Shown: positions 48,360 to 57,139, counted from the stretch's first letter. The stretch: 64,000 bases of DNA from Bradyrhizobium sp. CCBAU 53421 (GCF_015291625.1 NZ_CP030047.1:8736501-8800500), one strand, 5' to 3'. A program made the numbers and translations. Notes: generated from the sequence alone by a model not told the origin.

Positions 48360-49460
48360 TCATGCGGCCTTCTCGAACTCGGCGCCGAGATGCTTCAGCC
48401 GCGGCATCACCTCGTTCTTGAGCAGGTCCAGCGAGTGCCGCCAGGCCTCCGGCTTGTGCTTGTAGTCGAAGCCGAACACGCAGAGCACGCCGAAGCCGCC
48501 GACCTCCCGGTAGATCTTCTCGATCTTCTCGGTGACCGTCGCCGGCGAGCCGACGATCCAATTCCGGCGTGCGCAATATTCGACGGTGACGTCGCTGTCG
48601 GGCACGTCAGGGGCGTGCTTCAGATAGTCCTTGAAGCCGAAATGGCCGAGCAGCGGCAGGAAGTACTCGCTCATCATCCGGCCCATCATGTCGCCGGTCG
48701 ACAGCTTCCACGCCTCCTCATCGGTATCAGCCACGAACACCTCGCGCACCAGCCGCCAATCCCTGCGGCTCGGCTTGCGGCCGGTCTTGGCAGCTCCCGC
48801 TTCGACCGACTCCCAGTGACTGCCGACATAGGCCGGGTTGAGGTTGAGGCTCATCGGGATGAAGCCGCGCTCGCCGGCGAGCTTCAGCGTGTCCGAGTTC
48901 TTCGACAGGCCGGCAACGCCGATCGGTGGGTGCGGACCCTGCAGCGGCTTGATGTGTGGTTTGAGGAAGTCGAACATCGTGTCCGGCTTGCTCACCGTCC
49001 AGTACTTGCCCTTGTGCGTCCAGGGGCCGGGCTCCGACCACATCTTCAGGATGATCTCGAGCGCCTCGCGGGTCATGTCACGGTTCTGGCCCGACATGCC
49101 GTCGACATTGAACATCGCCCAGTCGCTCGGCAGGCCCGAGGCGGCGACGCCGAAGTTGAGCCGCCCGTTCGAAAGATGATCGAGCATCGCGACGCGGTTG
49201 GCGAGCTCGGCGGGATGATGATACGGCAGCAGGAAGCCGCCAGGGCCGATGCGCAGATTCTTGGTCTGCGATAGCGCCTGCGCCACCAGCAGGTCGGGCG
49301 ACGGGTGCGGCTCCCAGGGTGCGGTGTGATGCTCGCCGATCCAGGCTTCCTGATAGCCGAGCTCGTCGAGCCAGCGCAGCGTCTGCAGGTCCCAGTCGTG
49401 GCCCTCCTTCAATCCGCACTCCGGCGGGTGCGAGGGCATGGTGAAGTAGCCAAGCTCCAT
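48360..49460 (-). CDS. Luciferase-like (LLM class) flavin-dependent monooxygenase
   Basis: 366 aa with AAGGAAGGA ribosome site. TIM-barrel luciferase pattern: MELGYFTMPSHPP at strand 1, EAWIGEHHTAPWEP, RIGPGGFLLPYHHPAELANR and LSNGRLNFGVAASG. Close in style to limonene or alkanal monooxygenases that depend on FMNH2. The reductase is encoded 80 bp downstream. Substrate unknown. Confidence 0.92.
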   Translation of the reverse strand: MELGYFTMPSHPPECGLKEGHDWDLQTLRWLDELGYQEAWIGEHHTAPWEPHPSPDLLVAQALSQTKNLRIGPGGFLLPYHHPAELANRVAMLDHLSNGRLNFGVAASGLPSDWAMFNVDGMSGQNRDMTREALEIILKMWSEPGPWTHKGKYWTVSKPDTMFDFLKPHIKPLQGPHPPIGVAGLSKNSDTLKLAGERGFIPMSLNLNPAYVGSHWESVEAGAAKTGRKPSRRDWRLVREVFVADTDEEAWKLSTGDMMGRMMSEYFLPLLGHFGFKDYLKHAPDVPDSDVTVEYCARRNWIVGSPATVTEKIEKIYREVGGFGVLCVFGFDYKHKPEAWRHSLDLLKNEVMPRLKHLGAEFEKAA

Positions 49461-49689
49461 GTGCGTTTCCTTCCTTCGCGTTTGGGTTCAGTCGTGCAAT
49501 GCGTCTTGCGCGCATTCGCACGACGTTCAGCAAGCGCTGTGCCAGCGAGGAAATCGCAGGGAATGGGCGGGATCGGCGGGATTTCGGCAGGCTGCGGCCG
49601 ATCGCCAGGCTCAAGAGAGCTGACAGCGTCTCACCGTCGCGAGACGGGTCGCAACCGTGAGACGCGCCGATCGCGTTCAGTTCGTCTAC

Positions 49690-49836
49690 TCCCTCTCCCC
49701 GTTCTTACGGGGAGAGGGTTGGGGTGAGGGGCTTTCTCCGCACAAAAGGGCGGCAGTTGAGCTCGCGGAGCCTCCCCCTCACCCGGATCGCATCTCCGAT
49801 GCGATCCGACCTCTCCCCGCAGGCGGGGCGAGGTGA
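49690..49836. repeat. Dispersed repeat with CCCTCTCCCC ends
   Basis: Starts TCCCTCTCCCCGTTCTTACG with partner GGGGAGAGGGTTGGGGTGAG and ends with CCTCTCCCCGCAGGCGGGGC, a layout like 38071-38239. Lies upstream of the luciferase-like gene and downstream of the large MscS gene (both minus strand). Confidence 0.75.
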
Positions 49837-49850
49837 AGCGGAGCGGCAGA

Positions 49851-52193
49851 TCAGCCCGCAGCGCGGCGCGGCAGCGTGTTGGCGTCGGGCTCGGAGGGCG
49901 AGGGAAGCTGCATCAGGATGGTCTGGCCCATCGAGGCGATCTCGATGCCCTCCTCCTGGAAGCGCCGCTTCATGCGGCGGTTGAACTCGCGCTGCACCGA
50001 CCAGCGGCCGCTATCAGTACAGCGGATCTGGCCGACGATGGTCACGACCGAGCCGTCGACCTTGTCGACGCCCCACAATTCGAGGTCGCCGCGGATGAAT
50101 GCGCGATACGCCGTCTCCTGACGCATTTGGGCGACGATGTCCTTCAGCACCTCGCCGGCACGATCCGTATCCTCCTTGTAGGACACGTTGACGCTGACCG
50201 CGGCATTGCCGGCGCCGCGGCTGGAGTTGGTGATCGTCGTCACCGCGCTGAACGGCACCACATGCACCGAGCCGTCGCCGGCGCGCAGCCGCATGGTGCG
50301 GATCGAGACGTTCTCGACCACTCCGGAGAGGCCCGACACCGTGACGGTGTCGCCGACCTGCACGGTGTTCTCGATCAGGAGGAACAACCCGGTGATGAGA
50401 TCCTGCACCAGTTTCTGCGAACCGAAGCCGATCGCGATGCCGACGATGCCGGCACCGGCGAGCAGCGGCGCGACATTGACGCCGATCTCGCTGAGCGCGG
50501 TGAGCCCGACCACCGCGACGATCATGCAGAACAGCGCGGTGCGCAGCATCGGCTGGAAGGTGCGCAGGCGCGCGGCGCGGGCGTAATGCCCTTCGCGCGA
50601 CAGCGTGTCGATCTGCCGGTCCATCAACGCGTTGGCGACTTCCCAGATCACGGCGGCGGCGAGCGCGGCAATGCCGATCGTCACCAACGCCGAGATCAGG
50701 CGGGAGCCGATCTGGCCGCCATAGAACCAGACGATGGCATCGACGCCCCAGACCTCGAGCAGCGCGACGAAGCCAACCAGCGCGATCACCGCCGTGACCA
50801 CCCTGCGCAGCAGCGGCAGATAGCGGTTGGCGCGGGTCTCCAGTCCCGGGAAGCGCTGCATCAGGTCCGGGCTGATGCGGAAGCCGCGATCGATCAGGCT
50901 CAGCACCACCATGGTGACGAGCCGGGTGACCAGCAGCACCGCGACGGTGCCGACGAAATATTGCAGCAGCAGCGAATAGCCGTTGCGGATGTTGAGCGCC
51001 CATACCGCCCACAGCGCGAGGTCGAGCGCGATCGCCAGCACGTGCCAGAGCGAAGCGAGACGGTTGCGCGTCCGCGCCGCGAGGCCGGTGCGATCGGCCG
51101 GCGCGCGGATGACGTCGGCGACCTGCCGGCGGCACTGCAGAATGATGACGACGATGAAGAGGTGCACCACCAGCATCACCAGCCGGATCAGCGCGGCGTA
51201 GCCTGCGCGATGCAGCCCGAGCAGCAGCGCGACATTGGCAAAGGCGATGCCGGAGACGCCGACGGCGACGATGCGCCGCGCCCAGATCTCGACATAGGCC
51301 GCGGTCTCGGCACGGACGCGGAACAGGCCGAACGGGCCGGCCAACGCGCGCACCACGCAGATCAGCGCGCGCGAGAACGCATAGGCGTTGACGACCGCGA
51401 GGATCACCAACCGCGTGGTCGACTGATCACCGATCTCGGTGCCGAGCAGCGCGGTGGCGACGCCGCCGAACACGACCACCGGCAGCAATTCGAGCAGCAG
51501 GCGGCCGAGCACGAACGGCACCCGGACCAGCGACTGCCAGGCCCGCGCCAGGCTGATCCGGCGGCGATGCAGATCGCCCTCCGGCGTGACGTCGGTAACC
51601 GATGACGGCGGATCGGCGCTGGCGAGCACCGGCACCGGAACACGCGCGGTCTGCGGCAGCCGCGCCTCCAGGAACGCGACGGGCCGCTTGATCAGGCGGA
51701 ACACCACCCATTCGGCGGCCAGCGCGCAACCGAACACCAGTGCCAGCTTCCAGGCGATGTCGATCAAGAGGCCATAGGCGGCCGGATCATTGGCAGTGCG
51801 CACAAACCAGTAATAGAACGCCGAAAAATTCGTCAGCGTGCGCGCGACGTCGGCGATCTCGTGCGACATCTCGCCGACCTGCTCCGAGACCATCAGCAGG
51901 AGCTGCGCGCCGAGGCTGTCCGCATTGAGCGGAATCGGCGAATGCTGCTCGGGTGCCGGCTCCGCGGCAGCCGGCTGCGGCGAGGCATTGGCGATGGCGC
52001 GCAACGTGTTGATGATCTCGCCGCGCTTCTTGTCGTCCTGCAGCGTGTCGAGCGCGCGCTTGGCCTGCTCGGGCGTCAGTGTATCGCCGGCCACGGGTTG
52101 CGGCGGCGCCGGCTTCGCGGCCGCCTGCGCCAGCGCGGGAGAGACGAACAAGATGAGGATGAGCAGAAGCGCAAAGCGAAGTGTGTGCGACAC
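49851..52193 (-). CDS. Large MscS-family mechanosensitive channel (YbiO/MscM-like)
   Basis: 780 aa. Signal peptide MSHTLRFALLLILILFVSPA, a periplasmic domain with coiled coil (about 40-130), about ten helices, then the MscS pore and beta domain: LLAGAGIVGIAIGFGSQKLV, LIENTVQVGDTVTVSGLSGV and SIRTMRLRAGDGSVHVVPFS. Much longer than MscS itself, in the YbiO/YjeP size class. Releases solutes on hypo-osmotic shock. Start codon is divergent from the ClpS-AAA+ gene with 328 bp between. Confidence 0.92.
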   Translation of the reverse strand: MSHTLRFALLLILILFVSPALAQAAAKPAPPQPVAGDTLTPEQAKRALDTLQDDKKRGEIINTLRAIANASPQPAAAEPAPEQHSPIPLNADSLGAQLLLMVSEQVGEMSHEIADVARTLTNFSAFYYWFVRTANDPAAYGLLIDIAWKLALVFGCALAAEWVVFRLIKRPVAFLEARLPQTARVPVPVLASADPPSSVTDVTPEGDLHRRRISLARAWQSLVRVPFVLGRLLLELLPVVVFGGVATALLGTEIGDQSTTRLVILAVVNAYAFSRALICVVRALAGPFGLFRVRAETAAYVEIWARRIVAVGVSGIAFANVALLLGLHRAGYAALIRLVMLVVHLFIVVIILQCRRQVADVIRAPADRTGLAARTRNRLASLWHVLAIALDLALWAVWALNIRNGYSLLLQYFVGTVAVLLVTRLVTMVVLSLIDRGFRISPDLMQRFPGLETRANRYLPLLRRVVTAVIALVGFVALLEVWGVDAIVWFYGGQIGSRLISALVTIGIAALAAAVIWEVANALMDRQIDTLSREGHYARAARLRTFQPMLRTALFCMIVAVVGLTALSEIGVNVAPLLAGAGIVGIAIGFGSQKLVQDLITGLFLLIENTVQVGDTVTVSGLSGVVENVSIRTMRLRAGDGSVHVVPFSAVTTITNSSRGAGNAAVSVNVSYKEDTDRAGEVLKDIVAQMRQETAYRAFIRGDLELWGVDKVDGSVVTIVGQIRCTDSGRWSVQREFNRRMKRRFQEEGIEIASMGQTILMQLPSPSEPDANTLPRRAAG

Positions 52194-52521
52194 GAGGGCC
52201 TCTTATTAAAATAATTGCGCGACCGCAGCTCCCCCTTAAGGACTCTGCTCTCGCGCTCGCGCCATGTCGGATCGCCCCTTTTCGCCTTGATGATGTGTCG
52301 GAAGTTTGCCGCTGCGACGACCATCTCTTGGCATTTGCCGCAACACAAACGTCACAAGTGTTGAGCGGCGTTTACGCATGCAGGCGTGTTCCCGGCTCAG
52401 CCGGCCGATCGGCGCATCACACGTCAGAGATGAGGCGGCAGAATCTTTCGCTTGACGCGCAAGGGCCGCCGTGATGTTCTTATTTTGTTCTTTTTGTTTC
52501 CGATTGCGTTTCGAGGTGACC
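52194..52521. other. Divergent intergenic region upstream of the AAA+ fusion gene
   Basis: The first part is GC-moderate; from 52476 to 52510 a T-rich run (GTTCTTATTTTGTTCTTTTT) precedes the ribosome site of the AAA+ gene. The region must contain promoters for both divergent genes. No repeat or small gene was recognised. Confidence 0.45.
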
Positions 52522-54252
52522 ATGCACGACGTCTTTGCCGAGAACGGTCCGATCAGGCTCTTCATTCACGACGACAGCGAGACACCGATAGAATTCATGC
52601 GCGACCTGCTGCGCACGGTATTCGGCAAATCCCGGAAAGAGGCGGTTGCCGCTGCCGCACGAATCGAGACCCAGAACGGAATCGCATGCGGTCCCTATCC
52701 AGCACCTGTGGCCCAAGCCCTGCTGGAGTCCGCACAGCAACTGATCCGCAGCAATGGCCATCCGTTAACGATCACGACGGAGGCTGCCGACGCGGCGCGG
52801 CCATGCAACCTCTGTGGCTCACTGGAACCCGTGACGGATGTCTTTCTCTTCCGCAAGACGATCTGCCTGTGCAGCAACTGCTTGCTCGCTGCCAGGGCCA
52901 GCTCGGAAAAACTGCCGGGCGAAGAATTCAGATATGCCTTTATAGCACTCGATTGGCATTTTGCCGGAGTGCCGCGCAACCAGATCATGACCCGGTCGCG
53001 GCAGTTTCCTGGTCACATGCGTGCCGATGTTCAGATCGCGATTGACAGGCTGTTCGACGCGCCGATCCATTTCTTCGGCCTTCATGAGGAACACCGCTAC
53101 GAGACCTTGGCCTTCGCCGCACTGATGGAGAACAGCCGCAACGCGCCGGCGATCGCCCCGCCGCAGTATCACGACGTCGACGTCGGGGAGTCCGAGCCGG
53201 TGAAATGCCTCACCAACGGGCTGTGGCTATGCCAGACCGAAGAGCTGCGCTACGCGGTGCTGCTCAGCTATCATCGCGATTATCGAAGCGAGCCGGGCTT
53301 GCGGCTCGAGCTCGCGGTGCCCGCAGGCGCCGCGGGAAACACCCTGGTGCAGCGGACCTTCGCCGAGCTGGAAGCTGCCGTGCATGCGGCACGGTCCTAT
53401 CGCGGCAAGATCCTGTCGCTGGAAGATGCCCCGGACTATCGCGGCCGCGCCCGCGGCGTGACCGTGCATCGGCTGCCGACGGTTGCGCGCGATGACGTGA
53501 TCCTGCCGGAACGGACGCTGCGGCTGCTCGACCGCAACGTGCTTGGCTTTGTCGAAAGCCGCGATCTGCTGCGCAAGCTCGGCCAGTCGACCCGCAAGGG
53601 CATCCTGCTGTACGGACCGCCCGGCACCGGCAAGACCCACACCATTCGCTATCTCGCCACCAACCTGCCGGATCACACCACACTGATCATCACCGCCGAA
53701 CAGGTCGGGCTGCTCGGCGCCTATATGAATCTGGCGAGGCTGCTGCAGCCGACCATGGTCGTGATCGAAGATGTCGATCTGATCGCGCGCGACCGTGAAG
53801 ACATGGGCGGACCGTGCGAGGAATCCCTGCTCAACAAGCTGCTCAACGAGATGGACGGCCTGAAGGAGGATTGCGACATCCTGTTTCTGCTGACCACCAA
53901 CCGCCCCGAAGAGCTCGAGGGCGCGCTGGCCGGCCGGCCCGGCCGCATCGACCAGGCGATCGAGGTACCGCTGCCCGACGAGACCGGACGCGACAAGCTG
54001 ATCCGGCTCTATGGCAAAGGCCTGCCGCTCGAACAGCCCGTCATCGACGAGGCCGTGCGGCGCACCGAAGGCGTCAGCGCCGCCTTCATCAAGGAGCTGA
54101 TGCGCCGTCTCGCCCAGGCCAGCATCGTCCGCGACGGTGGCGGGGACGTCACCGCCTCCGACCTCGACGGCGCGGTCAGTGAAATGCTGTTCGACGGCGG
54201 TCGGCTCAATGCCAAGCTGCTCGGCGGTGCGCAGGGGATGAGTGCGGGATGA
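52522..54252 (+). CDS. ClpS-like domain / C4 zinc finger / AAA+ ATPase fusion protein
   Basis: 576 aa from ATG 52522 with GAGG upstream. Residues 9-88 look like ClpS: IRLFIHDDSETPIEFMRDLL, RTVFGKSRKEA, ACGPYPAPVAQALLE, HPLTITTE. Residues 95-120 form CxxC-x18-CxxC (C95, C98, C117, C120), the exact spacing of the ClpX zinc finger. Residues 135-330 are unassigned. The AAA+ core has Walker A GPPGTGKT (365-372), Walker B VVIEDVD (413-419, Bcs1-like), sensor-1 Asn460 and Arg472/Arg475 in AGRPGRID. No protease domain or membrane span. Predicted unfoldase or remodelling enzyme for N-degron-like substrates; that is inference. Monocistronic. Confidence 0.85.
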   Translation: MHDVFAENGPIRLFIHDDSETPIEFMRDLLRTVFGKSRKEAVAAAARIETQNGIACGPYPAPVAQALLESAQQLIRSNGHPLTITTEAADAARPCNLCGSLEPVTDVFLFRKTICLCSNCLLAARASSEKLPGEEFRYAFIALDWHFAGVPRNQIMTRSRQFPGHMRADVQIAIDRLFDAPIHFFGLHEEHRYETLAFAALMENSRNAPAIAPPQYHDVDVGESEPVKCLTNGLWLCQTEELRYAVLLSYHRDYRSEPGLRLELAVPAGAAGNTLVQRTFAELEAAVHAARSYRGKILSLEDAPDYRGRARGVTVHRLPTVARDDVILPERTLRLLDRNVLGFVESRDLLRKLGQSTRKGILLYGPPGTGKTHTIRYLATNLPDHTTLIITAEQVGLLGAYMNLARLLQPTMVVIEDVDLIARDREDMGGPCEESLLNKLLNEMDGLKEDCDILFLLTTNRPEELEGALAGRPGRIDQAIEVPLPDETGRDKLIRLYGKGLPLEQPVIDEAVRRTEGVSAAFIKELMRRLAQASIVRDGGGDVTASDLDGAVSEMLFDGGRLNAKLLGGAQGMSAG

Positions 54253-54259
54253 CGGCCCA

Positions 54260-56347
54260 TCACATCGCCGCTGCTGGCAGCAACAGCTCGCGCTCCCCTC
54301 GCGCGACACGTGCAAGCTCGTCGGACATCCGTGTCAGCACGCCCTCCCAGGCCTGCGGTCTGTCCTGGCGGAACAGCCGCATGGTCGGATACCACGGCGT
54401 GTCGGCGCGATCGCGCAGCCAGCGCCAGTCGAGCGCATAGGGACACAACATCCAGACCGGGCGGCCGAGCGCGCCGGCGAGATGCGCCACCGAGGTGTCG
54501 ACGGCGATGACGAGATCGAGCGCGCAGACAGCCGCCGCGGTATCGGCGAAATCGCCGAGCGTCGGCGCGAGGTCGACGATGTCGGAGCCGAGATGCCGCA
54601 GCACCGGGGCATCCTCCGGCCGCGGCTCCTTCTGCAGGCTGTAGAGCTGCACGCCTGACGTGACCAGCCGCGGCAGCACGGCGTCGGCCGGCAGCGAGCG
54701 CTGGCGGTCGCCCTTGTGTCTGACATTGCCGGCCCAGACCACGCCGACTTTCAACGCGGCCACGCCAGCAAGCGCCTCGCGCCAGCGCGCGAGCTTGATG
54801 CCGTCCGCCTGCAGATAGGACACGGCCGAGGGAATGGTCTCGACGGTCGTGCGGAAGATCCGCGGCAGGCTGAGCAACGGCAATTGCAGGTCGAACCGCG
54901 GCAATGGCTCGCCGCGGGCGAATACCGCGACATCGGGCAGCATCGGCCGCAGCAGCGAGACCAGTGCCGGCTGCACCTGCAGAATGATCCGGCCGCTTTT
55001 GCCCGCCAGCATCGGCACATAGCGGACGAAATTGACGACATCGCCGAGCCCGTATTCGGCGAACAGGAGCAGCGTGCGTCCCGCCAGCGGCTCGCCCTGC
55101 CATTCCGGCTCATCGAACACGGGATCGCCTTCGCTGAGCATCTTGGTCTTGCGGCGCCACCGATACTCCTCAAAACCTTCCTCGAACTCTCCGTTCATCA
55201 GGAGGAAGTGCGCGTGGTTGTAATGCGCCAGCGGCTGCTCGGGATCGAGCGCGATGGCCCGGCGCGAGGCCACCAGCGCCGCATCGATCTCGCCGGCGTT
55301 GCGCAGTGCGACCGCAAGATTGGCGTGACCCTTGGCATAATTGGGTTCGAGCTCGATCGCCTTCCGATGCGCGGCCACCGCCGCGTCGACCAGATTTTGC
55401 GCCTCGAAGATGATCCCGAGATTGGTGTGCGCGGCGGCATAGTCCGGCTTGAGAGCCAGCGCGAGCTCGGCGCAGGCGATGGCGTCGTCGACCCGTCCGA
55501 GCTCGAACAGGCAGGCGCCGAGGTTGTTGAGGATAACGTGATCGGACGGATCGCGGGCCGAGACCTTTCGATAGATGCGCGCCGCCTCCTCGCGCTCGCC
55601 CAATTCGTGCAACACCATGGCCAGCAGGCGCCACGGCGCCGGATTGTCGGGATCGAGCGCGGTCGCACGGCGATAGTGCAGGACGGCGTCCTCCAGCCGG
55701 CCGAGGCGATAGAGCGCCGCGCCGAGGCCGCTATGCAGGCCGGGATTGTCGGGGTCTGTGCTGAGCCCACGGCGATAGGCGGTGGCGGCGGCGTCGTGCT
55801 TCTTCTGATCGGTCAACGCATTGCCGAGGTTGAGCCAGACGCCGCGATAGGCGGGATCACGCGCGATCACCTCGCGATAGGCCTGCTCCGCCTCGACCGG
55901 CCGCTGCTGCCCGGCCAGCGCAACGGCAAGGTTGAACCGCGCCCGCGTCAGGCCGCCATCGAGTGCGATCGCGCGGCGAAACGCCGCCTCGGCCTCGCCG
56001 AAGTGCGACACCTCGCACAGCGCGACGCCGAGCTTGATGTGCAGCCCGGCATCCCTCGGCCGCAGGGCCACGCCGCGCTGGAACGCCGCCACCGCGCCCT
56101 CGTGCTCGCCCTTCACCGCGAGCGCATCGCCGAGCGTGGCGAACGCCGGTCCGTGATGCGGATCGAGGCTGAACACGCGATTCAGCAACACCGCGCCTTC
56201 GGCAGCACGGTCGGTTACGAAGGCGATGACGGCGGACAGATGCAGCGCCGGAACATGGTCGGGATCGGCGGTGAGGATGTCGCCGCACAAGGTGCCGGCC
56301 TCCGCCGCGCGGCCCGCGCCATAATGCGCCACCGCATCCAGCAACAT
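54260..56347 (-). CDS. TPR protein fused to a GT9-like glycosyltransferase domain
   Basis: 695 aa from ATG 56347; GTG 56371 (after GGGGGCGG) is an alternative and the frame is open to 56437. Residues 10-390 are about eleven TPR units (for example GDALAVKGEHEGAVAAFQRG, LGIIFEAQNLVDAAVAAHRK). The C-terminal 300 residues resemble heptosyltransferase-type GT-B folds: LLFAEYGLGDVVNFVRYVPM, VGVVWAGNVRHKGD and the donor site DLVIAVDTSVAHLAGALG. No signal peptide. Possibly a protein or flagellin glycosyltransferase. Confidence 0.85.
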   Translation of the reverse strand: MLLDAVAHYGAGRAAEAGTLCGDILTADPDHVPALHLSAVIAFVTDRAAEGAVLLNRVFSLDPHHGPAFATLGDALAVKGEHEGAVAAFQRGVALRPRDAGLHIKLGVALCEVSHFGEAEAAFRRAIALDGGLTRARFNLAVALAGQQRPVEAEQAYREVIARDPAYRGVWLNLGNALTDQKKHDAAATAYRRGLSTDPDNPGLHSGLGAALYRLGRLEDAVLHYRRATALDPDNPAPWRLLAMVLHELGEREEAARIYRKVSARDPSDHVILNNLGACLFELGRVDDAIACAELALALKPDYAAAHTNLGIIFEAQNLVDAAVAAHRKAIELEPNYAKGHANLAVALRNAGEIDAALVASRRAIALDPEQPLAHYNHAHFLLMNGEFEEGFEEYRWRRKTKMLSEGDPVFDEPEWQGEPLAGRTLLLFAEYGLGDVVNFVRYVPMLAGKSGRIILQVQPALVSLLRPMLPDVAVFARGEPLPRFDLQLPLLSLPRIFRTTVETIPSAVSYLQADGIKLARWREALAGVAALKVGVVWAGNVRHKGDRQRSLPADAVLPRLVTSGVQLYSLQKEPRPEDAPVLRHLGSDIVDLAPTLGDFADTAAAVCALDLVIAVDTSVAHLAGALGRPVWMLCPYALDWRWLRDRADTPWYPTMRLFRQDRPQAWEGVLTRMSDELARVARGERELLLPAAAM

Positions 56348-56469
56348 CCGATCAACCGCCACACTGCCCACGATACCGCCCCCGCCAAAGATCCCGATGG
56401 GGATTAAACGGGCGATGCCGCCAAATCCGGCACGCAAATCCGGGTTGAAGAGGTCATATCCTGATCGCT

Positions 56470-56597
56470 TCTCCTTCCCCTGAAAGGGGGAAGGTCGGGA
56501 TGGGGGTCAGCCACGAGCTCCGCTGTTCGCGCAAAGAGTTGATCCCCACCCGCTTTGCTCTGGCGAGCAAAGCGACCTCCCCTTTTCAAGGGGAGGT
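56470..56597. repeat. Repeat family B, copy 2
   Basis: Starts CTCCTTCCCCTGAAAGGGGG and ends CCCCTTTTCAAGGGGAGGTC; the inner part GATCCCCACCCGCTTTGCTC and GCGAGCAAAGCGACCTCC repeats that of 40551-40680. Lies between the divergent TPR-glycosyltransferase and Rrf2 genes. Confidence 0.85.
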
Positions 56598-56654
56598 CAG
56601 AGCCCGGCCATGGCGCGATGATGCCCGGCATCGCCCTATTGACGCGCGGCCTTT

Positions 56655-56677
56655 CATGCAACATATGGAGTTACATG
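56655..56677 (+). promoter_or_regulatory. Inverted repeat overlapping the Rrf2 ribosome site and start codon
   Basis: CATGCAAC (56655-56662) and GTTACATG (56670-56677) are inverted with one mismatch around ATATGGA. The right arm includes the ATG start, the spacer the GGAG ribosome site. Good candidate for an autoregulatory operator of the Rrf2 protein. Confidence 0.55.
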
Positions 56678-57139
56678 ATACGCGATAGCCGCCTCTCCGG
56701 TGTCCTGCACGGCCTGCTCCACATGATCGGAGCGGGTGAACCGGTCACGTCGGAGCAACTTGCACAGGCGATGGCCACCAACCCGGTGGTCGTCCGCCGC
56801 GTGATGGCGGGCCTGCGCGAGCAAGGCCTGGTGCGTTCCGAGAAGGGTCATGGCGGCGGCTGGACGCTGGCGCGCGATCCCGCCGACATCTCGCTCGCCG
56901 ACATCTATCGCGCGGTCGGCGCGCCCACGATCGTTGCGATGGGCCATCGCTCGGACAATCCCGGCTGCCTGGTCGAACAGGCCGTCAACGACGCGCTGTC
57001 AGGCACGTTTCGCGAGGTCGAGGCGCTGTTCCTGAAGCGGCTCGGCGCGGTGACGCTCGACGCGCTTGCGAAGGATTTCAAGCGCCGGCTCGCCAAACAC
57101 AAACAAAGCCTCGAGGACCAGATTCATGCAGTCAAGTGA
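56675..57139 (+). CDS. Rrf2-family transcriptional regulator
   Basis: 154 aa from ATG 56675, GGAG six bases upstream. Winged helix-turn-helix pattern GVLHGLLHMIGAGEPVTSEQ, QAMATNPVVVRRVMAGLREQ and GLVRSEKGHGGGWTLARDP is typical Rrf2. Unlike IscR/NsrR it lacks the three-Cys cluster; a single Cys appears in SDNPGCLVEQA, so an Fe-S cluster is unlikely and thiol sensing (YwnA-like) is possible. Overlaps the methyltransferase gene by 14 bases. Confidence 0.9.
   Translation: MIRDSRLSGVLHGLLHMIGAGEPVTSEQLAQAMATNPVVVRRVMAGLREQGLVRSEKGHGGGWTLARDPADISLADIYRAVGAPTIVAMGHRSDNPGCLVEQAVNDALSGTFREVEALFLKRLGAVTLDALAKDFKRRLAKHKQSLEDQIHAVK

Noticed and set aside
49833..51605. Plus-strand open frame of 590 codons opposite the large MscS gene
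   Set aside because: Shadow frame; the minus strand carries signal peptide, helices and an MscS domain.
53539..53550. LGF tripeptide (residues 341-343) of the AAA+ protein as a ClpP-binding loop
   Set aside because: In ClpX/ClpA the IGF loop lies within the AAA+ large domain after Walker B; here it precedes Walker A, so it is not equivalent.
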